From NCBI GenBank assembly GCA_030835025.1, contig JAUQWS010000023.1:62001-126000 (forward strand): 64,000 nucleotides of DNA. Reading direction: 5' to 3'. Positions 56,161-64,000 of this stretch are shown piece by piece; within the stretch, counting starts at the first letter, position 1; each line of letters begins with the position of its first letter. Below the pieces are notes generated by a model that saw only the letters and a program-made list of their open reading frames with translations, did no database searches and had not been told where the DNA came from. Both the position numbers and the translations under genes were made by a program. This DNA is from Ignavibacteria bacterium. GTDB taxonomy: Bacteria; Bacteroidota; Ignavibacteria; Tepidaquicellales; OLB5.

Positions 56161-57294
56161 ATGACAAATGTCAAAACTCAAATGTCAAATAGATTAGTCA
56201 GTTACATAATATTTATTCTTGCTATTGGATTTTTTGGATTCAATATAGCGGGATGTGCTGGAGAAGATAAGATCGACCTGACTGAGTTTCCGATAAATAT
56301 CGATCCCGGCACGATCGGGGATACGACATATATACCAATTACTCCGGTCATTACTGGATTCAACGAGCCGAGCGATATTCATTTTGGTTACGACCAGCAG
56401 ATTTATGTAGCTGATAAGAACAATAACCGAGTTGTACAGCTCAATCTAGCAGGCGGAATTGTAAGTTATTCAGATTTTGTCCTAAGACCGAAAAAAATCA
56501 CACAGGACAGAAACTTTGACCTGCTCGTGATTGCTACGGTGATTGATACAATCCCCCCGAACATATTAGATAGCGTTGACGTTGTATACCGCTTCAAGCT
56601 GCAGCCAAACGGCGGTATTTTGAGCGGTGTTGTCCCAACCATTGCATTCAAATCAAACCAGGCGACACCAATACCGGGAGATCACGGTAATTTTACGGGA
56701 ATATCTACATTCCAGGATAACTATTACCTGGTTTCGCGCTCGGGTCCAAACAATATAAGCCCGATCGATCCGGATAATGCAATATTCAGAATAAACAGGT
56801 TTGATAACACGAATCCCGTGCCGGAAAGACTGAACGGATTTGAGGTTGAGGGACAGGGATTGCTTTCACTGCAAAACATTTCAGGAATTGTGACATTTTC
56901 ATACAATAATGTTGACCTTATCTATGTTCAGAAGTCTTCAAATGCTGCATTTAAAGTACAGTGGTGTATTTATGACGATATAGAAGCCATTTATACTCCA
57001 AAGTTCAGCCCTTCGGGCAACGTTGACCTGCTGAGAAACGGCATTCTGATAGAGCCCGCAGACATTACACTTGATCAATTCAACAATATTTATGTAATAG
57101 ATTCATACAAAGATTCATTATACAAATTTAACTCACTTGGGACCCTTAAATCAGAGTCGTTCGGCGGCAGCGGTACAGGGACTTCACAGTTCTCCAATCC
57201 GCTGGGTGTTGCGTTCTTCAATAAGACGCTTTACATTTGCGATACAGGCAACAACCGAATCCTCAGGTTCATTCTCTCTACTGATATTAATTAA
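56161..57294 (+). CDS. NHL-repeat lipoprotein
   Basis: FFGFNIAGCAGEDK lipobox; FNEPSDIHFGYDQQIYVADKNNNRVVQLN and FSNPLGVAFFNKTLYICDTGNNRILRF NHL repeats. Confidence 0.86.
   Translation: MTNVKTQMSNRLVSYIIFILAIGFFGFNIAGCAGEDKIDLTEFPINIDPGTIGDTTYIPITPVITGFNEPSDIHFGYDQQIYVADKNNNRVVQLNLAGGIVSYSDFVLRPKKITQDRNFDLLVIATVIDTIPPNILDSVDVVYRFKLQPNGGILSGVVPTIAFKSNQATPIPGDHGNFTGISTFQDNYYLVSRSGPNNISPIDPDNAIFRINRFDNTNPVPERLNGFEVEGQGLLSLQNISGIVTFSYNNVDLIYVQKSSNAAFKVQWCIYDDIEAIYTPKFSPSGNVDLLRNGILIEPADITLDQFNNIYVIDSYKDSLYKFNSLGTLKSESFGGSGTGTSQFSNPLGVAFFNKTLYICDTGNNRILRFILSTDIN
56165..56190. repeat. CAAATGTCAAAACTCAAATGTCAAAT direct repeat overlapping the NHL CDS start
   Basis: Two CAAATGTCAAA copies; related to 62651-62676. 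Confidence 0.6.
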
Positions 57295-57311
57295 TTTCAA
57301 ACATAATTGTT

Positions 57312-59639
57312 ATGAAAAGAGTAATTCTGTTTCTGTTTATCTCTGCAGCTGTTTATGCACAGGTAATTCCGATTGATTCCGTTAGGCGCCAGGACGCAAA
57401 CGGCGTTCCACTGCTGCTGGGACAGACTGTCACGGTACGTGGAGTGGTCACTATGTCGCAGGAACTTGCGACTCCACTGGTTTACTTCCAGGATCCCACA
57501 GGCGGTATGGTCGGGTATGACGGTACGTTCTGGACAAACACTGAACAGGGAGACAGTGTTCAGGTAACGGGAGTTTTAACTCAATTCAACGGACTAACCG
57601 AATTGACACCGGTGAATAACTCGTCAGTCCTTGCATCAAACAGAACCATTACTCCCCGCGTAGTTACCTGTTCAGATGTCAGGTTAAACGGAGAGTTGTA
57701 TGAAGGGCAGCTTATCAGGATAAACGGAGTAACGGCGGTACACGGCACTAACGGGCAGAACGTTACTGCATGGAACACGACCGGGAGCGGAACAAATTAC
57801 AGAATACTGGTTGGCAATGATTCAGTTGAGATAAGAATTTATTCCTCTACAAATATTGCAAATGCTCCTGTTCCCCCCTTCCCCTTTGATGTAATTGCTT
57901 TGACAAGCCAGTTTGATTCGTCTCCTCCTTATTCTTCCGGCTACCAGATACTCCCGCGTTCACTCACCGATTTTGTATTATCCGGCGGTTCGGGTCCGCT
58001 GCTCAGTCAGATAACATATACCAATATTCAGCCCGGCAGCGTTACCATAACATGGCAGACTTCAACCAGCTCCAACTCTAAAGTAAGATGGCAGCTTGCA
58101 GATTCAAATTACCAGGTAATTTCGTATACTGATTCCGTTTCAAACGCATCACAGGTTACTAATCACTCTGTTGTACTAAGCGGACTCCAGCCGGCAAGAA
58201 TATATTACTATAATGTAAGCTCAACAGACGGAAACGGCACAACTACAAGTTCACAGCTTTATTTCTGCACGCAGTCAAACTCTGCCGGAACGATAAATGT
58301 TTACTTCAACCGCTCAGTTGATACAACATTAAACTCCGGAGAGATTGCACAGGGAAACGTAAATTTCCAGACTAAACTTCTTGCGAGGATCAACGCCGCA
58401 CAGACTTCAATTGACATGGCGCTCTACAGCTTTAATGACTTAACGCAGATAAGGGATGCTCTCATTAACGCAAAAATAAGGGGAGTTAAAATAAGGTTTG
58501 TTTATGATTCGCGTACAAACCAGGCATTGGTCAATGACTTGATCGCTGCAGGCATACCTATGATAAAACGCACTACCACCAGCGCTATCATGCACAATAA
58601 GTTCTTTGTGTTTGATTACCGCTTCAATACCTCACACTCAAACGTTTGGGTATGGACAGGCTCAACAAATATTACAAATGACCAGATGTTTGATGATGCA
58701 AATAATGTCATTGAGGTACAGGACAGGACACTTGCAGCTGTATACACGCGTGAATTTGAAGAAATGTGGGGCTCTGCAACGGATGTTCCGATATCATCAA
58801 GGGCAAAGTTCGGCCCGCAGAAAACTGATAATACTCCCAAAAAGCTGAACATAAACGGAGTTCCGGTTGAAGCGTATTTCACACCCGGCGATAACTCCAG
58901 CGCACAGATACAGAACCTGATAAACACAGGTTTTGATTACGATTGTTTCTTCAGCATATATGTATTTACAGACTACAATATTGCCAACAGGATGAAGTCA
59001 AGATATACCGGCTCAAGGAGTGTGCGCGGAGTGTTCGACAGGGATACTGCAGGCGGAGTGTTTCAGGAAATGAAAGGATTTGGCCCGTTTGCGTGGAATC
59101 CCCCTGCAGACGTACTCATAAATTTTGCCGAAACCGGGATATTTCATCATAAATACATGATAATTGATGCACTTAATACAAACAGCAATCCGGTTGTCGA
59201 AACGGGTTCATACAATTATTCGAACGCCGCAAATAACAGTAATGATGAGAACTTGTTGTTTGTATTCAGTCCAAGAGTAGCTAATATATATGTTCAGGAA
59301 TGGTACAAGCGCTATAAAGTGAGCGGCGGAGTTGCAGTTATAGGACTGGAGCAGATATCGACCGAAACACCTCTCAGTTTTGAGTTAAAACAAAATTATC
59401 CGAACCCGTTCAATCCAAGTACATCAATTGTTTATTCCGTATCAACAAGAAGCAATATGCTTCTGAAGGTCTACGATGTTACCGGCAAAGTTGTACAGAC
59501 ACTGGTGAACGAAAACCAGTCAGCGGGAACGTATAAAGCTACGATGAAAGCGCTCAATATGGCTTCGGGGGTTTATTTCTATACTCTGGAGGCAGATGGC
59601 GTTAGGATTGATTCGAAGAAGATGATCTTGGTAAAGTAA
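57312..59639 (+). CDS. Secreted OB-fold + fibronectin-like + phospholipase-D-like protein with T9SS sorting domain
   Basis: N-terminal LLGQTVTVRGVVTMSQELATPLVYFQDPTGG...GDSVQVTGVLTQFNGLTELTPV; two HxK motifs IMHNKFFVFDYRF and FHHKYMIIDAL; C-terminal LKQNYPNPFNPSTSIVYSVS. Confidence 0.9.
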   Translation: MKRVILFLFISAAVYAQVIPIDSVRRQDANGVPLLLGQTVTVRGVVTMSQELATPLVYFQDPTGGMVGYDGTFWTNTEQGDSVQVTGVLTQFNGLTELTPVNNSSVLASNRTITPRVVTCSDVRLNGELYEGQLIRINGVTAVHGTNGQNVTAWNTTGSGTNYRILVGNDSVEIRIYSSTNIANAPVPPFPFDVIALTSQFDSSPPYSSGYQILPRSLTDFVLSGGSGPLLSQITYTNIQPGSVTITWQTSTSSNSKVRWQLADSNYQVISYTDSVSNASQVTNHSVVLSGLQPARIYYYNVSSTDGNGTTTSSQLYFCTQSNSAGTINVYFNRSVDTTLNSGEIAQGNVNFQTKLLARINAAQTSIDMALYSFNDLTQIRDALINAKIRGVKIRFVYDSRTNQALVNDLIAAGIPMIKRTTTSAIMHNKFFVFDYRFNTSHSNVWVWTGSTNITNDQMFDDANNVIEVQDRTLAAVYTREFEEMWGSATDVPISSRAKFGPQKTDNTPKKLNINGVPVEAYFTPGDNSSAQIQNLINTGFDYDCFFSIYVFTDYNIANRMKSRYTGSRSVRGVFDRDTAGGVFQEMKGFGPFAWNPPADVLINFAETGIFHHKYMIIDALNTNSNPVVETGSYNYSNAANNSNDENLLFVFSPRVANIYVQEWYKRYKVSGGVAVIGLEQISTETPLSFELKQNYPNPFNPSTSIVYSVSTRSNMLLKVYDVTGKVVQTLVNENQSAGTYKATMKALNMASGVYFYTLEADGVRIDSKKMILVK

Positions 59640-59668
59640 TGAAGAGTAAAAAGTAAAAAAGCAAAAGG

Positions 59669-59698
59669 CAAAAAGGGGATTCATCCCCCTTTTTTTTG
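59669..59698. terminator. Rho-independent terminator
   Basis: AAAAAGGGG-ATTCAT-CCCCCTTTTTTTT between convergent genes. Confidence 0.8.
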
Positions 59699-59881
59699 TT
59701 CACACGTTGTTGAAAGCATCTTAGATCATTAATTGAAACCTCAAAAGGCAGAATAAAGTGCTTAGTCTTACATTTGCAGGAAATCAGGAAATGTATTCAA
59801 ATGAGCCTTCGTGACTTCATCCTGCTAAAGCAAGATTTAAAATTACATTCTTTTCATTTTTGCTTTTTTACTTTTGCCTTT

Positions 59882-61420
59882 TTACCTGCTTACATCAACA
59901 ATTCTTTTTTCAACAACAGAATTTATCGTACCGGCATCTTTGACTGCTTCAATAATTAGATCCCTGTCAATCCATCCTGTCGGCTTTGGTGTTATTTCAA
60001 AACCCGGCTCACCAAAAAACTTCTTAAACTGACCCGTCACATAATTATTTGTTGCAATTGTGTAATTGGCGTCATCCTGAATATCCGCTCTGCCAAGATT
60101 TATGCTTAAAAGAAAATCCTCACCTCCTGCATCAACTATCCTTGAATCATATGAATAACTCAATCCGGATGTATGCAATAATTCAGCTCCCTCGCCTTCT
60201 TTTTGCTTTAGGTACCTTATTCTTATATTATTCTTTATGATCTGTTTAAGCTGGCTGCCTGTAACCGTGAATACCTGTACTTCATTTCCGAATGGGTTTA
60301 TTTCCCAAATATCACCTATAAGTATATCACCTTTGAAAAGGCTCTTTCTCAATCCACCGCCGTTTATGAACGAAATATCAGCCCCTGTCTTCAGTCTGAA
60401 AGCGTCAGCTTCAAACTGACCCAAATTGCATTCTTCACTGTAAGATGCCCGCCAGTCAGATTCAAGCGTACCGATTTTCTTCATAAGCTCCGGCATATAC
60501 TGCGATATCATATCCTCGACTTTCTTTGCAGCATCTTTATCCGTTACCTCAGGGTTAAGTATTGTTTCTATGAGCTGTCCTGCAAAGCTAAGAACTGTAT
60601 CCTTATCCGTATCAATTTTCAGATCAAGCTTACCAAGATTTCTGCCGTATGAGCCTGCCTGCACAATTGCAACTCCGTTTACATTTACGGGTTTAAATAG
60701 TGTTGAGTGTGAGTGTCCGCCTACTATTATATCTATATCACTATAAAACTTAGCGGCAAGTTCCTTATCAGTATCCAGTCCGGAGTGCGACAGTATTACA
60801 ATTATGTCAGCATTTTGTGATTTCAGCTCAGTTATGCCTGCTTGTATCACCGAATCAAGGTTCAGCATAACAAGATCTGTAATATTGGATGGAAGCGAGG
60901 TTTCGAAAAGCTCAGGCAGTGTAATGCCGATTATGCCGAACTTAACACCGTTTACCACTTTTATCACATGGGGCTTCCCCATTAATGAGTTTTTAGACTG
61001 CATGAAAACATTTGCAGAAAGCACGTCGAACTCAGCAAGTTCAAGCGCTGAGTCGAGCGAATACTGGCTATAATCAAACTCATGATTACCCAATACAAAG
61101 GCATCAACGCCGTACATATTCATTAATTCAATTTGTGACCTGCCCCGTGTGAAATTTGATATAGGCGTACCCTGGAAATCATCTCCTGCATTCAGTACAA
61201 GCGAGTTTGGAGTTCTGTATTTTTTCAGATATCCAAGCATACTGCCAACTCCCCCTACATCATAGTAGACCTGCTGTCCTGTCGAGTCTTTCTTGGATAT
61301 CCTATAAGGCTGGTTTCGTGCATGGAAGTCATTCCAGTGGAGAATAGTGACCTCTTTGATTTCCTGTGCAAACAGGTTAAGTGATAATGTTAAAGCAGTA
61401 ATAATTAATAGTATTCGCAT
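59882..61420 (-). CDS. Secreted 5'-nucleotidase / UDP-sugar hydrolase family protein
   Basis: VTILHWNDFHARNQPY, VLNAGDDFQGTPISNF, VDAFVLGNHEFDYS, VILSHSGLDTDKELA, DIIVGGHSHSTLF, DISFINGGGLRKSLFKGDI. Confidence 0.93.
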   Translation of the reverse strand: MRILLIITALTLSLNLFAQEIKEVTILHWNDFHARNQPYRISKKDSTGQQVYYDVGGVGSMLGYLKKYRTPNSLVLNAGDDFQGTPISNFTRGRSQIELMNMYGVDAFVLGNHEFDYSQYSLDSALELAEFDVLSANVFMQSKNSLMGKPHVIKVVNGVKFGIIGITLPELFETSLPSNITDLVMLNLDSVIQAGITELKSQNADIIVILSHSGLDTDKELAAKFYSDIDIIVGGHSHSTLFKPVNVNGVAIVQAGSYGRNLGKLDLKIDTDKDTVLSFAGQLIETILNPEVTDKDAAKKVEDMISQYMPELMKKIGTLESDWRASYSEECNLGQFEADAFRLKTGADISFINGGGLRKSLFKGDILIGDIWEINPFGNEVQVFTVTGSQLKQIIKNNIRIRYLKQKEGEGAELLHTSGLSYSYDSRIVDAGGEDFLLSINLGRADIQDDANYTIATNNYVTGQFKKFFGEPGFEITPKPTGWIDRDLIIEAVKDAGTINSVVEKRIVDVSR

Positions 61421-61635
61421 AGCAAAATTTATTAGGAATCTACAAATATAACACTTGAGGGTTAAAAGAATGTGAACTTACTTATGCCCTCACTCATAAT
61501 CCCACTTTCAAAGTAAATTAAGCAAGGATAATCAATCACAATTCTGTAATTCAAAGAATCACAGTGTACTTTTCAATTGCACCTCTGGTAAAATTCAAGT
61601 AATTTTGATAAAAATAAGCACTTAACGGGGAAATC

Positions 61636-62646
61636 TTGAAATACAAAATACTGATTCTTGCGATCACACTTCTTACTTTTTCCTGCGGGAAAAAAGATGA
61701 ACCACAAAATAATACCGGCAAGCTGAAAGTCGGATTGGTTTTTGATGTTGGCGGAAGAGGCGATAAGTCATTCAACGATGCTGCTTACCGCGGACTTGAA
61801 AAGGCGAAACAGGAGCTCGGGATTGAATTTGAGTATATTGAGCCGGGACCGGGGGCAGATAGAGAAGCTGCACTCAGGCAATTTTCAAACCGGAAGGATA
61901 TTTCCGTGATATTCGGCATCGGATTTATTTTTACTGATGAGATAACAAAAATTGCTCTGGAGTACCCCGACAAGAAATATGCATGTGTTGATTATACAGT
62001 TGATCCTGCAAAGACCATTCCGCCAAACCTTGTCGCCCTTGAGTTCAGAGAAGAGGAAGGTTCATTTTTGGTGGGTGCAATTGCGGGTCTACTGACAAAA
62101 TCCAACAAAGTCGGTTTCGTTGGCGGAATGGAATCACCCTTAATAAAGAAATTCCAGGTATCTTATGAGGCTGGTGTTAAGCATGTCAATCCGAAATGTG
62201 AAGTACTGATAGGATATGCGGGAGTCACCGGTGATGCATTTAAGAATCCGGGCAAGGGCAAGGAGCTGGCGCTTGGCCAGTATTCTGAAGGCGTTGATAT
62301 TATCTATCACGCTTCAGGCGTCACAGGACTCGGAGTTTTTGAAGCAGCACGGGAGGTGAAGAAGTTTGCAATTGGGGTTGATTCCGACCAAAACGATGAA
62401 GCACCTGGAATTGTTATCACAAGTATGATAAAAGTAGTCGATGTATCGGTCTATGAAATTATTAAGGAAGTTAAAGATGGTACATTCAAAGGCGGCAGAG
62501 TTGAGAACTTCGGGCTTAAATCCAAAGGAGTAGATTATGTTTATTCCGAAAAGAACAGACACCTGATACCCGATGAAGTTCATAAAAGAGTTGAAACCAT
62601 CAGGCAGGAAATTATTGAAGGGAAGATAAGCATTCCGGTTAAATAG
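61636..62646 (+). CDS. BMP-family (basic membrane protein) nucleoside ABC transporter substrate-binding lipoprotein
   Basis: LLTFSCGKK lipobox; KVGLVFDVGGRGDKSFNDAAYRGLEKAKQELG, IFGIGFIFTDEI, KVGFVGGMESPLIKKFQVSYEAGVKHVNP, IGVDSDQND. TTG start. Confidence 0.93.
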   Translation: MKYKILILAITLLTFSCGKKDEPQNNTGKLKVGLVFDVGGRGDKSFNDAAYRGLEKAKQELGIEFEYIEPGPGADREAALRQFSNRKDISVIFGIGFIFTDEITKIALEYPDKKYACVDYTVDPAKTIPPNLVALEFREEEGSFLVGAIAGLLTKSNKVGFVGGMESPLIKKFQVSYEAGVKHVNPKCEVLIGYAGVTGDAFKNPGKGKELALGQYSEGVDIIYHASGVTGLGVFEAAREVKKFAIGVDSDQNDEAPGIVITSMIKVVDVSVYEIIKEVKDGTFKGGRVENFGLKSKGVDYVYSEKNRHLIPDEVHKRVETIRQEIIEGKISIPVK

Positions 62647-62650
62647 ATTT

Positions 62651-62733
62651 CAAATGTCAAATTCAAAATGTCAAATTGATTTTACTCTTTCTATCAGCTC
62701 TTATAATATCCGGTATTTTGGCTTTGACATTTG
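62651..62733. repeat. CAAATGTCAAA direct/inverted repeats
   Basis: CAAATGTCAAATTCAAAATGTCAAAT (62651-62676) and TTTGACATTTG (62723-62733). Confidence 0.55.
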
Positions 62734-62778
62734 GGATTCTTGGCTCAAGCATGAAGTAATCACAATAACGAAAATTAT

Positions 62779-64000
62779 ATGAGCCAGGAGCCGGCAATTG
62801 TGATGGAAGGCATCACCAGAATATTTGGTGAAGATTTCAAAGCAAATGATTCCATAGATTTCAGAGTTCGAAAAGGGACTATACACGCACTGGTTGGCGA
62901 AAATGGTGCAGGTAAATCTACACTTATGAATATTCTGTACGGGTTGCTCTCCCCCACCTATGGTACAATTAGAATAAACGGTCTCGAAAAAAACATTAAT
63001 TCCCCCCGCGAAGCAATTTCACTTGGCATTGGCATGGTCCATCAGCATTTCATGCTTATTGAGACTCTTACTGTACTTGAAAACATAATATTAGGTGATG
63101 AAAGTACAGGGCCCTTTGGGAGGCTGGATCTAAGCAAAGCCGCAGAGAAAGTTTCTGCTCTTCTCAAAAGCTTCAGAATTTCAATTGACCTGAATGAAAA
63201 AGTTGAAAATCTGGCAGTTGGAGTTCAGCAGAAAGTGGAAATACTGAAAGTCCTGTACAGGAATGCTGATATTCTGATACTTGATGAACCAACGGCGGTA
63301 CTTACTCCCCAGGAAACAGACGTGCTTTTTGATACTCTTGAGGAACTAAAATCGATCGGTAAAACAATTATCCTTATTTCTCACAAACTATTGGAAGTGC
63401 TTTCAGTAAGTGATTACATAACAGTCTTGAGGCACGGCAAAGTGACCGGAAACCTTAAAACGTCCGAAACTTCAAAAGAAGAGATTTCAGTCTTGATAAC
63501 CGGCGATGAATTCAAAGATTCACTGCAACAGGAATTCAGAAGTGCAGGTGAAATTGTGCTTGAAGTTAAGGGACTATCGGTACTTAATGATAAGAAGTTT
63601 GAAACTGTTAAAAGTGTTTCATTTGAACTTAGGGCCGGAGAAATACTCGGGATAGCAGGTGTTGAAGGCAACGGACAAAGTGAGCTTATTGAAGCTATTT
63701 GCGGGCTTAGGCAAATGAGTTCAGGCAGTATTAAGATTGACGGTCAATCAATTCAAAACACAACTCCGGTATCACTCATACCTTCCGATAAGCTTAAGTT
63801 TGCGATGGTGAAAGAATACGATATAACAGGGAACATACTATTGGGAAGACAAAACGAAGAACAGTTTTCAAAGGCATTGGCTATTAATTATGACAGGCTC
63901 AGGAGATTCTCAGAACAGCTCATTGAAGAATATGATATCAGGCCGTCAGATCCGGATATCAAAATCGGGTCACTATCCGGGGGCAATCAACAGAAGGTTG
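62779..64000 (+). CDS. ABC transporter ATP-binding protein, sugar/nucleoside type (two NBDs), truncated at window end
   Basis: ATG at 62779: MSQEPAIVMEGITRIFGEDFKANDSIDFRVRKGTIHALVGENGAGKSTLMNILYGLLSP...ILILDEPTAVLTPQE...GIAGVEGNGQSELIEAICGLRQMSSG...LSGGNQQKV; no stop in window, so absent from ORF track. Confidence 0.95.
   Translation, partial: MSQEPAIVMEGITRIFGEDFKANDSIDFRVRKGTIHALVGENGAGKSTLMNILYGLLSPTYGTIRINGLEKNINSPREAISLGIGMVHQHFMLIETLTVLENIILGDESTGPFGRLDLSKAAEKVSALLKSFRISIDLNEKVENLAVGVQQKVEILKVLYRNADILILDEPTAVLTPQETDVLFDTLEELKSIGKTIILISHKLLEVLSVSDYITVLRHGKVTGNLKTSETSKEEISVLITGDEFKDSLQQEFRSAGEIVLEVKGLSVLNDKKFETVKSVSFELRAGEILGIAGVEGNGQSELIEAICGLRQMSSGSIKIDGQSIQNTTPVSLIPSDKLKFAMVKEYDITGNILLGRQNEEQFSKALAINYDRLRRFSEQLIEEYDIRPSDPDIKIGSLSGGNQQKV

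Overview
This 64 kb window is densely coding chromosomal DNA. It looks like Bacteroidota/Ignavibacteria-type sequence, based on several secreted proteins ending in 'NYPNPFNP' type IX secretion (T9SS) sorting domains, a PorV-like protein, a TonB-dependent receptor and an Omp28-like protein. No rRNA, tRNA, CRISPR or phage was recognised by eye. Main blocks: (1) Fe-S assembly locus (rrf2, iscS, an outer-membrane beta-barrel, iscA-like, Tat-type Fe/Mn SOD) and rsmB. (2) An aminotransferase followed by a DUF559 endonuclease-like gene embedded in ~150 bp repeats with CCCCCTTATAAAGGGGG palindromes. (3) A recA-recX-permease group. (4) A ~10 kb arsenic/thiol-redox island: acr3-arsM-arsR on the minus strand; on the plus strand arsR, small thioredoxins, ArsP-like permease, ArsF-like, ArsE-like, ArsG/CcdA-like, TlpA-like, OM barrel and Omp28-like; then arsC on the minus strand. 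(5) A homocysteine methyltransferase / tandem PNP / DivIVA / YggS cluster. (6) A ~1.9 kb intergenic zone rich in several short palindromic repeat families. (7) T9SS cargo, including a Porphyromonas-type arginine/agmatine deiminase and a BNR/sialidase-like protein. (8) A two-component system with a Spy/CpxP-like protein. (9) ribD-ribE. (10) A 13 kb run of co-directional cell-surface genes (T9SS cargo, OB-fold proteins, TonB receptor, PorV-like, NHL lipoprotein, phospholipase-D-like protein), followed by a 5'-nucleotidase and a BMP-type nucleoside ABC transporter. Best candidates for undescribed biology are the extended organoarsenical/thiol-redox operon, the OB-fold/PLD surface operon with nucleoside uptake genes, and the DUF559-associated palindromic repeat element. 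Two edge CDSs (1-743 minus, 62779-64000 plus) are missing from the ORF track because their termini lie outside the window. All family calls were made by eye from motifs; no database search was run.
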